The notes under the pieces were generated by a model that was not told the origin of the DNA, searched no databases, and was given only the letters and a program-made list of their open reading frames with translations. Shown one piece after another: positions 17,243 through 26,509 of a stretch of DNA of 49,612 bases (position 1 is its first letter; each line of letters begins with the position of its first letter). A program made the translations under genes and the position numbers. Where the stretch lies: assembly GCA_937906165.1 (NCBI GenBank), contig CALCYA010000047.1:1-49612 (forward strand), written 5' to 3'. This DNA is from an uncultured Bacteroidales bacterium. GTDB lineage: Bacteria > Bacteroidota > Bacteroidia > Bacteroidales > Bacteroidaceae.

Positions 17243-18322
17243 TTAACTAAACATATTGTACAGGTCGGTAGTGAGCAGTACTGCCACTCCAATAATGATT
17301 ACTGCCAGGATTATCACTGATGCAAGCAACACCCTTTTCTGCTTGAGTGAGCGCTCGCTGACAATACGCTGCTCTGTAGGCTGCTTGATGTTTTCCTCCT
17401 CAATGTTCTTGGTAGCATTCACAAACTCGACTGCATTGAGCATGTTACGGTCATTCTCGTACATTGTCGGGTGCATCTTTGCAAACTTCACAAGGTCGGC
17501 AACCTCAAGAATCTCCTTGAGTTCCTTTATGCTCTCCTTGTCCTTTATCTTCAGCAGTTCGTCAACAATCTCAGATGTGGTCATCTCCATTGCATTGAAC
17601 CCGAAACGTCGCTCAAGATATTCACGGAGAACATCCGTAAGCTGGGTGTAGTATGCCTTCTCGTTACCTTCTACACGCAGAGAAGTGTCACCCTTTATCT
17701 CATCAATCTTGCTGATAGCAACAATATGTGACGGGAGTTTGGGTTTAATCTTTATGATGCGTATTATCGGTTTGTTGTTTATAAGCCTTATCACGACCCA
17801 TGCAAACAACGCCCCTACAAAGAGCAGGATTGTCGCAAGGTATACCGAGTCACGTATCTCTTCCCATGTCAACTCAACCTCTATTACATTCCCTGGACCG
17901 GCTATGTTGTATATATTGGCCGTATCAATCTCAACGCTGTATACATCAAGAACCATTCTGTTCGATTTGAACGTATCGCTATTGACAACAACATTGAATG
18001 GTGCAATATTGTATCTCGTACTGTCAAAAGAGGTTATGAGATACTCCTGGACATATCTGTCTCTACGACCTTCATCAATACTCTCCTTGTACTCCTTGCC
18101 CTCAAGAATCTCGATGCCGTCAACCAGCATCTGTTCCTTTAACGGTGGCATGACCACCTCACTCCCGGAGTCGACACTCAGGTCAAGCGTGGCTTTGGTC
18201 TGCTCACCGATCCTTATTGCAAAAGTATCGAGTTTAGCATTAAGTATGACATTCTGTGCAACAACAGCTGTCGCATTCAATGCCATTATTAATGAAACAA
18301 TATATAATATTCTCTTTTTCAT
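17243..18322 (-). CDS. Bat-operon membrane protein with beta-sandwich and cytoplasmic tail
   Basis: 359 residues: a signal peptide (ending near AVVAQ), a BatD-like extracytoplasmic beta region to about residue 155, a membrane helix at about 160-180, a cytoplasmic helical region containing EKAYYTQLTDVLREYLERRF (about 222-241; similar to the DUF4381 type of tail), and a final helix (about 330-350). This gene occupies the usual slot between DUF58 and batA. Its detailed role is not known; the arrangement suggests that it links the VWA proteins to an envelope partner. Confidence 0.7.
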   Translation of the reverse strand: MKKRILYIVSLIMALNATAVVAQNVILNAKLDTFAIRIGEQTKATLDLSVDSGSEVVMPPLKEQMLVDGIEILEGKEYKESIDEGRRDRYVQEYLITSFDSTRYNIAPFNVVVNSDTFKSNRMVLDVYSVEIDTANIYNIAGPGNVIEVELTWEEIRDSVYLATILLFVGALFAWVVIRLINNKPIIRIIKIKPKLPSHIVAISKIDEIKGDTSLRVEGNEKAYYTQLTDVLREYLERRFGFNAMEMTTSEIVDELLKIKDKESIKELKEILEVADLVKFAKMHPTMYENDRNMLNAVEFVNATKNIEEENIKQPTEQRIVSERSLKQKRVLLASVIILAVIIIGVAVLLTTDLYNMFS

Positions 18323-18356
18323 TATTTTATATGCATTTCATTGAAGCGCATTAAAG

Positions 18357-19226
18357 TTACCCGCGTTGAGCAAAAAGGTTCATAAGTGCCTTGACGTAAT
18401 CCTGGTCTGTCCTGATTGAAACCGAATCGACACCGCTTTTTTTCAGTGTCTCTTCAAGTTTCTCACGCTGTGTCCTCCACCACTCACGCTGTGCTGCCTG
18501 TACCTTAGACGATGAGGTATCGACAAACATCTCCTCACCGCTCTCTGCATCACGCATCTTTATGAGACCAACCTTAGGCAACTCGGCCAAACGACGGTCA
18601 TAGACCTGGATAGCCACAACATCGTGTTTGCGGTTAGCGATTGTCATTGCGTTCTTATAGTCACTTTCATCAATAAAGTCACTGATTACAAACGCAGTAC
18701 AACGTTTCTTTAAAGCATTGGTCAAGAATTGCAGAGGAACCGTAATGTCGGTCCTTGAGCTCTCCGGTTCAAAGTTGAGCAGTTCCCTTATTATATAAAG
18801 GATATGCTTACGGCCTTTCTGTGGCGGTATGAACTTCTCAACCTTGTCAGTGAAAAAGATAACGCCGATCTTGTCATTATTCTGTATAGCAGCAAATGCT
18901 ATGGTGGCAGCAATTTCCGTTACCATGTCACGTTTTGTCTGCTTTACAGTACCGAAATCAAGACTCTCCGAAAGGTCAATGACAAGCATCACTGTCAATT
19001 CGCGCTCCTCCTCAAAGACCTTGATGTACGGTTTGTTGAAACGTGCAGTCACGTTCCAATCAATATCGCGTACATCATCGCCGTACTGGTATTCGCGAAC
19101 CTCGCTGAAAGACATACCACGCCCTTTGAAGGCCGAATGGTACTCTCCGGCAAAGATGTTGTGCGAAAGACCGCGAGTCTTTATCTCAATTTTGCGAACT
19201 TTCTTTATGAGATCACTTGTCTCCAT
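18357..19226 (-). CDS. DUF58 (VWA-like) protein of the Bat operon
   Basis: 289 residues, cytosolic. The DUF58 signature appears in RGMSFSEVREYQYGDDVRDI (36-55), followed by DWN. A MIDAS-like DLSES follows at 84-88, so the VWA fold is probably intact. DUF58 proteins are encoded next to MoxR AAA+ ATPases and are thought to act with them on metal- or cofactor-containing partners. It begins 10 bp after the moxR stop codon. Confidence 0.9.
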   Translation of the reverse strand: METSDLIKKVRKIEIKTRGLSHNIFAGEYHSAFKGRGMSFSEVREYQYGDDVRDIDWNVTARFNKPYIKVFEEERELTVMLVIDLSESLDFGTVKQTKRDMVTEIAATIAFAAIQNNDKIGVIFFTDKVEKFIPPQKGRKHILYIIRELLNFEPESSRTDITVPLQFLTNALKKRCTAFVISDFIDESDYKNAMTIANRKHDVVAIQVYDRRLAELPKVGLIKMRDAESGEEMFVDTSSSKVQAAQREWWRTQREKLEETLKKSGVDSVSIRTDQDYVKALMNLFAQRG

Positions 19227-19236
19227 AAATCAATGA

Positions 19237-20232
19237 TTAGGGCACTTCAACGCTGTTAAGAATAAGGCTTACAATCTCATCAGATGTCATGTTGCTTGCC
19301 TCTGCCTCGTAGCTCAAGCCTATACGGTGACGTAGAACGTCGTGTGCAACAGCACGTACATCCTCTGGAACAACGTATCCTCTGCGCTTTATAAATGCGT
19401 ATGCACGAGCAGCTAACGCCAAGTTTATTGAAGCACGAGGTGAAGCTCCGAATGAAATCATATCCTTCAGGTCCTTCATGCCGTACTTGTCGGGGAAACG
19501 GGTGGCGAATACTATGTCTGCAATATACTGCTCAATCTTTTCGTCAAGATAAACCTGGCGTACAATCTTACGCGCCTCTACTATCTCCTCGGGTTTGAGG
19601 ATAGGCTTGACCTCGATCTTCTCACCTGTGATATTCTGACGTATGATTCTCTTCTCCTCAGAAAGTTCAGGATAAGTGATGACAACCTTCAACATGAAAC
19701 GGTCAACCTGTGCCTCGGGCAGCGGATATGTACCCTCCTGCTCTATGGGGTTCTGTGTAGCAAGCACAAGGAATGGCTGCGGCATCTTGAATGTCTCCTT
19801 GCCGATTGTCACCTGACGCTCCTGCATTGCCTCGAGAAGAGCACTCTGCACCTTTGCCGGAGCACGGTTGATCTCATCCGCCAAAACAAAGTTCGCGAAG
19901 ATAGGGCCACGCTTCACCTTGAACTCCTCATTCTTCTGGCTATATACCATTGTACCCACCACATCGGCAGGGAGAAGGTCCGGAGTAAACTGAATACGGC
20001 TGAAGTCTGCATCAATAAGTTCTGACAGAGTCTTGATTGCAAGAGTCTTTGCAAGACCCGGGAGACCCTCGAGCAACACGTGACCATCGGCAAGTAAGCC
20101 GATAAGCAATGACTCAACCAAATGTTTCTGACCGACGATAACCTGGTCCATTCCTGCCTGCAGATTGGTTATGAAACCGCTCTGCCTCTCAATCATCTCA
20201 TTCAATTCACGAATGTCAATTGTTGCACTCAT
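19237..20232 (-). CDS. MoxR-family AAA+ ATPase
   Basis: 331 residues. The Walker A motif is GLPGLAKT (56-63) and the Walker B region VLADEINR (116-123), followed by the MoxR signature AKVQSALLEAMQERQVTIG. MoxR ATPases act as chaperones that remodel or activate VWA-domain partners, here presumably BatA, BatB and the DUF58 protein. It is the first gene of the nine-gene operon running to the PAP2 gene. A -7-like element is present 36 bp upstream. Confidence 0.93.
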   Translation of the reverse strand: MSATIDIRELNEMIERQSGFITNLQAGMDQVIVGQKHLVESLLIGLLADGHVLLEGLPGLAKTLAIKTLSELIDADFSRIQFTPDLLPADVVGTMVYSQKNEEFKVKRGPIFANFVLADEINRAPAKVQSALLEAMQERQVTIGKETFKMPQPFLVLATQNPIEQEGTYPLPEAQVDRFMLKVVITYPELSEEKRIIRQNITGEKIEVKPILKPEEIVEARKIVRQVYLDEKIEQYIADIVFATRFPDKYGMKDLKDMISFGASPRASINLALAARAYAFIKRRGYVVPEDVRAVAHDVLRHRIGLSYEAEASNMTSDEIVSLILNSVEVP

Positions 20233-20267
20233 AATTATATTTTGTATTGTTTTGTTTTGATTTTGGT

Positions 20268-20275
20268 CAAAATTA
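20268..20275 (-). promoter_or_regulatory. Possible -7 element of the Bat operon promoter
   Basis: On the minus strand the sequence reads TAATTTTG, matching TAnnTTTG, 36 bp upstream of moxR. A matching -33 box is not clear at the right spacing. The element overlaps a near-palindrome (ATTTTGGTCAAAAT, 20260-20273) that could be a binding site. Confidence 0.4.
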
Positions 20276-20361
20276 CTTCTTTTGCCAGAGTTAAGGTGTC
20301 AATTTTATACAAAGAGATTTAACCATTGTTAAACATAACATTCTTTAACTCTGCAACCCGT

Positions 20362-21852
20362 TTATTTCGGCTGAAGTTCAGGAATAACCAACTCCATTCC
20401 CACGCTCAAGCCGTAAGGTTTCTGCAAATTATTGTATTTTGCAATATAAGGCCATAGTTTTCTGCTGCCATAATAGTCGTTGGCAATCTTTGCCAGACGG
20501 TCATTGGCAGTTACTTTGTGCACTGTCATTTTACCTGTAATGTTGTACATTGTAGTGTCTGCATCGGTGATACTCTTGTCGCTGCGTGCAGCAAGTTCCG
20601 CAACGATAGACACACTACCACCTTCGACAGTAATGCTCTCCTGCAATGGCACAACAGGTTTTGCTTCTTCTTCAATCCTATTCTCCTCAACCGGAACACT
20701 CTCTTGCAATGGTACAAGTGACGTTGTTGCTTCCTCTGTGTTGTTCTCTTCAACAATAGTGCTTTCCTGTAATGGAACAAGCGGAGTAGCATTCTTATCT
20801 ACAGGCTCACTTTCGACGGCTGTCTGCTGAACATATATCTGAGGCGTCTCCTCATATATATTATTGTTCTTTTTATCAATGAGGAATACGTATATTAGAT
20901 AAACAACAACAGCAAGCATGACAAACAGAAGCAACATTATATAGTTACGTCTGAACCAACCATGTTCCTCCTCAAGCTCATCATATCCGTAGCGTTCCTG
21001 AACCTTTGTTCCAACAGTTTCTCTTTCCGCCTCATTCTCTTTATCGCATGCCTCTTCTACAGGCTCAATACCATTGTTCCCTTTAACTGTTTCTTCAGAT
21101 TCCGGTTCAACATTATCCACTACAAGCGCCTCACCGACCTCACCGACCGTCTCTTCCACAACAGATACAACGCTATTCTCTTCTGGAACATTCTCCTCTA
21201 TCTTGGTCTGAGCCTGTACTTCAGGTTCATCATCTACAGTTTCTTCCTCTACGGCAATCCCTTTCTCTATCCCATTGTCAGTTACAGGCTCTTGTGAGTC
21301 ACCGTTAGCAGGAGCATACTCCTCAGGAAGGATATCAACAACAGGCACAGGCTCCTCCACTCCGCTCTCTTCAGCAGGCATCTCTTCCTCAATCTCCTCA
21401 ACAGCAGGAACCTCTTCCACTATTTCTGCAGCAACAGATGCCTCTTCAACAGTCTCAACAGCATCTGTCAACTCCTCAACAGCATCCTCTGTCACAACAG
21501 CTTCCGTGCTATCATCCTCATCCTTGTAGTTCTCATCCACCTCGACAGGCTCGAACATTGCAAATGGCTGGTTGACACTCTCCTTGAGAGTGTCTGCCGG
21601 AAGAAAGGTTATTTTCTTGTGTCCTTTTATCTCAATCTTCTCACCGGTATTGACATTGACACTGGAACGGTCCGCAACATCGGTTATCTTGAATGTACCC
21701 AAACCGTTTATCTTGACGATACCATCCTGTTCAAGCCCTTCTATTATAAGTTCGAACATGGCTTTTGTAAAGAATTCAGCCTTTGCGCCTGAAATCTTTG
21801 CCTCCTTGGCAAGCAAGGCACTCAAGTCGGAATGATTCAATTTGTCGCTCAT
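20362..21852 (-). CDS. HU-family DNA-binding domain fused to a membrane helix and LysM domain
   Basis: 496 residues. Residues 1-100 form an HU/IHF-like DNA-binding domain (GIVKINGLGTFKITD at 44-58; ITFLPADTLKESVN at 81-94). Residues 105-290 are a long acidic Glu/Val-rich linker. A single membrane helix lies at about 303-325, preceded by WFRRN, which favours the N-terminus being cytosolic. A periplasmic spacer holds three copies of VPLQES (359-364, 380-385, 401-406), and a LysM domain follows at about 441-491 (TVHKVTANDRLAKIANDYYG). Such a layout would connect DNA on the inside with peptidoglycan on the outside. It lies 15 bp after the separate HU gene. Architecture is seen; the tethering role is inferred. 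Confidence 0.8.
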   Translation of the reverse strand: MSDKLNHSDLSALLAKEAKISGAKAEFFTKAMFELIIEGLEQDGIVKINGLGTFKITDVADRSSVNVNTGEKIEIKGHKKITFLPADTLKESVNQPFAMFEPVEVDENYKDEDDSTEAVVTEDAVEELTDAVETVEEASVAAEIVEEVPAVEEIEEEMPAEESGVEEPVPVVDILPEEYAPANGDSQEPVTDNGIEKGIAVEEETVDDEPEVQAQTKIEENVPEENSVVSVVEETVGEVGEALVVDNVEPESEETVKGNNGIEPVEEACDKENEAERETVGTKVQERYGYDELEEEHGWFRRNYIMLLLFVMLAVVVYLIYVFLIDKKNNNIYEETPQIYVQQTAVESEPVDKNATPLVPLQESTIVEENNTEEATTSLVPLQESVPVEENRIEEEAKPVVPLQESITVEGGSVSIVAELAARSDKSITDADTTMYNITGKMTVHKVTANDRLAKIANDYYGSRKLWPYIAKYNNLQKPYGLSVGMELVIPELQPK

Positions 21853-21867
21853 ACTCTGTGCCTCCTT

Positions 21868-22140
21868 TTATTTGAATTTATCTTTCAGTTTGCTGCTCGG
21901 ACGGAAAGAGGGCTGGATCTTCGGCGGAACAAGAAACCTCTGCCCCGTCTTAGGATTAACTGACAGACGCTCTTTGCGCATCTTTGTCTCAAGCACTCCA
22001 AAACCCGAAATATTAAGCTGGTCACCATCTTTGAGGCGATCAGTCATAACCCCCACGAACGACTCCACGTTCGCGGTTGTCTCTGCCGGTGTCATTCCAC
22101 ACCTTTTGGCAAGTTTTGTGATAAATTCCTTGTTATTCAT
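21868..22140 (-). CDS. HU/IHF-family DNA-binding protein
   Basis: 90 residues, the full length of the HU family. The DNA-contact beta-arm region reads FGVLETKMRKERLSVNPKTG (47-66), the usual place of the conserved RxGRNPxTG motif, here diverged. The C-terminus is basic (SFRPSSKLKDKFK). HU dimers bend and compact DNA. It lies 39 bp after rimO and just before the HU-LysM fusion gene, so two HU-type domains are encoded back to back. Confidence 0.88.
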   Translation of the reverse strand: MNNKEFITKLAKRCGMTPAETTANVESFVGVMTDRLKDGDQLNISGFGVLETKMRKERLSVNPKTGQRFLVPPKIQPSFRPSSKLKDKFK

Positions 22141-22179
22141 AATAGATTACACAAATTCACTTCACATTCCTCCATAGTG

Positions 22180-23481
22180 TCATCCTTCAACAACGCCCAT
22201 CAGGTCAAACTCCGTTGCATCTGTGATGCGTACATTGTAGAACTCACCTATCTTGAGTTCACCGTCATTCACGTTTACAAGTACTTCGGTGTCTACATCA
22301 GGGGAGTCGAACTCAGTTCGTCCTATGTAATAGTCACCTTCAATGCGGTCAATCACAGTGCGGAACAGACCACCTACCTTCGCATCATTGAGCTTTGTGG
22401 AAATCCTCTGCTGAACCTCCATCAGACGGTCAAGGCGCTCCTGCTTCTTTTTCTTTGACACGCTGTCGCGGTAGTTTTCTGCCGCGTATGTACCGTCCTC
22501 TTCACAATAGGCAAAGGCACCCAGACGGTCGAACTTCGCCCATTTGACAAAATCCATCAGTTCCTCGAACTCCTTCTCACCCTCTCCGGGGAAGCCCACC
22601 ATCATTGTCGTACGCAAACAGATTCCCGGAACCTCCTGACGCATCCTCTCTACAAGGGCATAGGTATCCTCCTTTGTCACGTGGCGCTGCATCTTCTTGA
22701 GAACCTTCGTGCTGACATGCTGCAAAGCAATATCGAGATACTTGCAGACATTCTTACGCTCACGCATCACACGCAACAGGTCATACGGGAAGCTGGCAGG
22801 ATAGGCATAATGGAGTCTTATCCACTCTACGCCCTCAATGTCAGATATACGCTCCACCAGTTCTGCGATTTTCTGTTTCTTGTAGAGGTCGACACCGTAA
22901 TAGGTGAGTTCCTGTGCGATAATCTGGAACTCCTTCACACCCTTCGATACCAGATAACGCACCTCGTCAAGTATCTCCTCTATCGGGCGTGACTTATGCG
23001 CACCTGTTATTATAGGGATAGCACAATATGCACAGTGACGGTTACATCCCTCCGATATCTTCAGGTATGCATAATGCGACGGTGTTGTAAGGACACGCTC
23101 CTGTGCAATCTTCTCGTCATACTCGTGCTTGAGGTCGGCCACGAGCTCTGTCCAGTTGAACTTGCCGTAGAACTTGTCTACCTGAGCAATCTCCTCACGC
23201 AGTTCAGTGAGGTAGCGCTCCGACAGGCAACCCATAACATAAAGTTTCTTGAGATCGCCCTCGTCCTTACGCTGGCAGAACTCAAGAATCATGTTTATAG
23301 ACTCCTGCTTGGCATCACCTATGAAGCCGCAGGTATTTATGACTGCAATCTCGCCACAAGGGTCCTCGCAGTCATGGGTTACCTCATAGCCGCACTCCTG
23401 AAGCTGACGCATCAGATGCTCCGAATCGACAAGATTCTTGGAGCATCCCATTGTGATTATATCTATACGGTTCTTTTTCAT
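22180..23481 (-). CDS. rimO: Ribosomal protein S12 methylthiotransferase RimO
   Basis: 433 residues in the family layout UPF0004, radical SAM, TRAM. The N-terminal cluster cysteines are at 13 (in MGCSKNLVDSEHLMRQL), 51 and 85. The radical-SAM CxxxCxxC is at 146-153 (CNRHCAYC). The opening with SKN LVDSE is characteristic of RimO rather than MiaB. The enzyme adds a methylthio group to an Asp of ribosomal protein S12 using SAM and two iron-sulfur clusters. It lies only 2 bp after ftsY and is co-transcribed with it. Confidence 0.93.
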   Translation of the reverse strand: MKKNRIDIITMGCSKNLVDSEHLMRQLQECGYEVTHDCEDPCGEIAVINTCGFIGDAKQESINMILEFCQRKDEGDLKKLYVMGCLSERYLTELREEIAQVDKFYGKFNWTELVADLKHEYDEKIAQERVLTTPSHYAYLKISEGCNRHCAYCAIPIITGAHKSRPIEEILDEVRYLVSKGVKEFQIIAQELTYYGVDLYKKQKIAELVERISDIEGVEWIRLHYAYPASFPYDLLRVMRERKNVCKYLDIALQHVSTKVLKKMQRHVTKEDTYALVERMRQEVPGICLRTTMMVGFPGEGEKEFEELMDFVKWAKFDRLGAFAYCEEDGTYAAENYRDSVSKKKKQERLDRLMEVQQRISTKLNDAKVGGLFRTVIDRIEGDYYIGRTEFDSPDVDTEVLVNVNDGELKIGEFYNVRITDATEFDLMGVVEG

Positions 23482-23483
23482 TT

Positions 23484-24440
23484 TTATCCAAAGAGTGAAT
23501 CCACGAACTCCTCACGGTTGAAAATCTGAAGGTGGTCGATACCCTCACCCAAACCGATATACTTCACCGGGATCTTGAACTGGTCGCTGATTCCGATGAC
23601 AACACCACCCTTTGCAGTACCGTCCAGCTTGGTGATGGCAAGCGAAGTGACCTCTGTTGCTTTAGTGAACTGCTTTGCCTGCTCAAAGGCGTTCTGTCCT
23701 GTTGAGCCGTCAAGCACAAGCATCACATCGTTGGGAGCAGTAGGTACAACCTTCTGCATAACATTCTTTATCTTTGTAAGCTCGTTCATAAGACCCACCT
23801 TGTTGTGCAGACGACCGGCGGTGTCTATGATAACCACGTCGGCATTGTTGGCAACAGCCGAAGCAAGTGTGTCGTATGCAACCGAAGCGGGGTCGGAGCC
23901 CATGCCTTGCTTGATGACCGGGACATCGGCACGGTGTCCCCACTCCACCAACTGCTCAACGGCAGCGGCACGGAATGTATCGGCAGCGCCAAGATAAACC
24001 TTCTTGCCAGCTTTCTTGTACTGATGCGCCAACTTTCCGATAGTAGTAGTCTTTCCCACACCGTTCACACCAACGACCATAATCACATAAGGCTGTCCCG
24101 GAGTTGTCGGGATATCGAATGTGTTACCGCCATCGTTTGTATTGTTCTCCATCAGCAACTGCGCAATCTCATCTTTGAGCAGGTTGTTGAGTTCTTTTGT
24201 GTTCATGAACTTGTCGCGTGCTGCACGTTTCTGCACACGGTCAATGATTTTGAGAGTGGTCTCTACGCCCACATCTGATGTCACAAGCACCTCCTCAAGA
24301 TTATCAAGCACCTCGTCATCAATCTCGCTCTTGCCGGCAATGGCGCGGGCAATCTTCCCGAATACACTCTCTTTGGTCTTGGACAATCCTTTGTCAAGAA
24401 CCTCTTTCTTCTCTTTACTGAAAAAACTGAATATTCCCAT
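23484..24440 (-). CDS. ftsY: Signal recognition particle receptor FtsY
   Basis: 318 residues, with the NG domain complete and almost no acidic A domain. The P-loop is GVNGVGKTTT (124-133), with DTAGR and TKLDGTAKGG further along. The family hallmark IGLGEGIDHLQIFN closes the domain. FtsY receives ribosome-SRP complexes at the inner membrane during cotranslational secretion. The short N-terminus (MGIFSFFSKEKKE) is typical of Bacteroidota and may bind membrane through its amphipathic start. It lies between lepA and rimO. Confidence 0.95.
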   Translation of the reverse strand: MGIFSFFSKEKKEVLDKGLSKTKESVFGKIARAIAGKSEIDDEVLDNLEEVLVTSDVGVETTLKIIDRVQKRAARDKFMNTKELNNLLKDEIAQLLMENNTNDGGNTFDIPTTPGQPYVIMVVGVNGVGKTTTIGKLAHQYKKAGKKVYLGAADTFRAAAVEQLVEWGHRADVPVIKQGMGSDPASVAYDTLASAVANNADVVIIDTAGRLHNKVGLMNELTKIKNVMQKVVPTAPNDVMLVLDGSTGQNAFEQAKQFTKATEVTSLAITKLDGTAKGGVVIGISDQFKIPVKYIGLGEGIDHLQIFNREEFVDSLFG

Positions 24441-24509
24441 ATTCTTCCTAATCTAAAAATTCTTATTCACTGCGCGTCTACACTTTGCGGGACTTTACGC
24501 AGCCATTAA

Positions 24510-26291
24510 TCAATCAAGCTTCAGCACTGCAAGGAACGCCTTCTGCGGAACCTCGACATTACCGATCTGCTTCATACGTTTCTTACCCTTCTTCTGTTTC
24601 TCGAGCAGCTTGCGTTTACGTGACACGTCACCACCGTAGCACTTCGCTGTCACATCCTTACGTACCTGCTTGATTGTCTCACGGGCAATAATCTTAGTTC
24701 CGATGGCTGCCTGCAATGCAATATCGAACTGCTGTCTTGGAATAAGGTCGCGCAGTTTCTCACACATCTGTCGGCCAAGACCGTATGCATTATCCACGTG
24801 TGTAAGTGTAGATAGTGCATCCACCGGCTCACCATTGAGCAGAATATCAAGTTTGATGAGCTTTGATGTCCTGAAACCTGCCGGATGATAATCGAACGAA
24901 GCATAACCCTTTGATATGCTCTTGAGCTTGTCGTAGAAGTCAATCACAATCTCACCCAACGGCAAAAGGAAACGGATGTCTACACGGTTGCCGGTGATGA
25001 ACTCCTGCTTGAGCAACTCGCCACGCTTTGAGAGACAGAGTGTCATGATAGGACCGATGTAATCGGCACGGGTAATGATGCTCGCATTGATATAAGGCTC
25101 TTCAATATGGTCAATGAGTGTCTGGTCAGGCATTCCGCCGGGGTTATGTACCTCCTTTGCCTCGCCCTGCTTGTCATAGACCATGTACGATACGTTAGGC
25201 ACAGTTGTGATCACACTCATGTCGAACTCACGGTCAAGGCGCTCCTGTACAATCTCCATATGTAGGAGTCCCAAGAAACCGCAACGGAAGCCGAAACCGA
25301 GCGCAGCCGATGACTCGGGAGTGAATGTAAGCGAAGCATCGTTGAGCTGGAGCTTCTCAAGTGAAGCACGCAGGTCCTCGTAATCCTCGGCCTCTATAGG
25401 ATAAACACCGGCAAAGACCATAGGCTTGACCTCCTCGAAACCTGAGATTGCCGCAGAACAGGGACGAGCGATGTGTGTGATTGTATCACCCACCTTCACC
25501 TCGCGTGAAGTCTTGATACCCGAAATGATATATCCCACATCACCCGTACGCAACTCCTGACGTGGTGAAAGTTCCATCTTGAGCACACCGATCTCATCTG
25601 CATCGTACTCTTTGCCTGTATTGAAGAATTTCACCTTGTCGCCCTTACGCAAAACACCGTTGGTAATCTTGAAGTACGCGATGATACCACGGAACGAATT
25701 GAACACCGAGTCAAAGATAAGGGCCTGCAAAGGAGCTTCCTCATCGCCTTTTGGAGCCGGTATACGCTCAACTACAGCCTTAAGAATCTCCTCAACACCC
25801 ATACCGGTCTTTCCTGAAGCCTCGATGATATCCTCACGGTCACAGCCTATAAGGTCTATAATCTCATCCTTCACCTCCTCGGGCATCGCGTTAATCATAT
25901 CGCACTTGTTGATTACCGGGATAATCTCAAGTCCCTGGTCAACAGCCATATATAGGTTTGAAATTGTCTGAGCCTGTACGCCCTGAGTCGCATCCACCAC
26001 AAGCAGTGCACCCTCACAAGCAGCAATGGAGCGTGACACCTCGTACGAGAAGTCCACATGTCCCGGAGTGTCAATGAGGTTGAGGATATACTTCTCGCCA
26101 TTGTACATATACTCCATCTGGATAGCGTGGCTCTTGATTGTAATTCCGCGTTCCTTCTCAAGGTCCATGTTGTCAAGCATCTGCCCCTCGGTGACGTTGA
26201 TTGTCTGGGTTGTCTCCAACAGACGGTCGGCCAATGTAGACTTACCGTGGTCTATGTGGGCAATGATGCAAAAGTTTCTGATTTTTTCCAT
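24510..26291 (-). CDS. lepA: Elongation factor 4 (LepA)
   Basis: 593 residues, the usual length. The GTPase motifs are AHIDHGKST (11-19), DTPGHVDF and NKCD. The C-terminal LepA-specific domain is present, with the basic tail region KKGKKRMKQIGNV. The protein is a ribosome-dependent GTPase that affects translation under stress. It is the first gene of the lepA-ftsY-rimO-HU stretch, with 69 bp between it and ftsY. A -33/-7 promoter pair lies 43 bp upstream. Confidence 0.95.
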   Translation of the reverse strand: MEKIRNFCIIAHIDHGKSTLADRLLETTQTINVTEGQMLDNMDLEKERGITIKSHAIQMEYMYNGEKYILNLIDTPGHVDFSYEVSRSIAACEGALLVVDATQGVQAQTISNLYMAVDQGLEIIPVINKCDMINAMPEEVKDEIIDLIGCDREDIIEASGKTGMGVEEILKAVVERIPAPKGDEEAPLQALIFDSVFNSFRGIIAYFKITNGVLRKGDKVKFFNTGKEYDADEIGVLKMELSPRQELRTGDVGYIISGIKTSREVKVGDTITHIARPCSAAISGFEEVKPMVFAGVYPIEAEDYEDLRASLEKLQLNDASLTFTPESSAALGFGFRCGFLGLLHMEIVQERLDREFDMSVITTVPNVSYMVYDKQGEAKEVHNPGGMPDQTLIDHIEEPYINASIITRADYIGPIMTLCLSKRGELLKQEFITGNRVDIRFLLPLGEIVIDFYDKLKSISKGYASFDYHPAGFRTSKLIKLDILLNGEPVDALSTLTHVDNAYGLGRQMCEKLRDLIPRQQFDIALQAAIGTKIIARETIKQVRKDVTAKCYGGDVSRKRKLLEKQKKGKKRMKQIGNVEVPQKAFLAVLKLD

Positions 26292-26334
26292 ATATTGTAA
26301 TTGTTTTTTCGCTTTTAAGCGCGCACTAAATGCG

Positions 26335-26365
26335 CAAATACGGTTTTCAGCCGCGAAGATACAAA
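26335..26365 (-). promoter_or_regulatory. Probable promoter of the lepA operon
   Basis: On the minus strand a TTTG (26362-26365) lies 19 bp upstream of CGTATTTG (26335-26342). The -33 half is exact; the -7 half keeps TTTG but has CGTA in place of TAnn. Transcription would begin just before the gene. Confidence 0.45.
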
Positions 26366-26458
26366 TAAAAATCTAAAATATATTTATATTTTATATATAA
26401 CAACACAAAAAAGCCAAACTTTGACGGCACACAAAAGCAACTGAATCAACACGATAAA

Positions 26459-26491
26459 ACAAAAGCGAAGCCTTTCGAGCCCCGCTTTTGT
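26459..26491 (-). terminator. Rho-independent terminator after the AsmA-like gene
   Basis: On the minus strand the arms ACAAAAGCG and CGCTTTTGT form a 9-bp outer stem with inner GC pairs, followed by TTTTATCG. Confidence 0.7.
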
Positions 26492-26509
26492 AAACAAATT
26501 TCAAAACAA

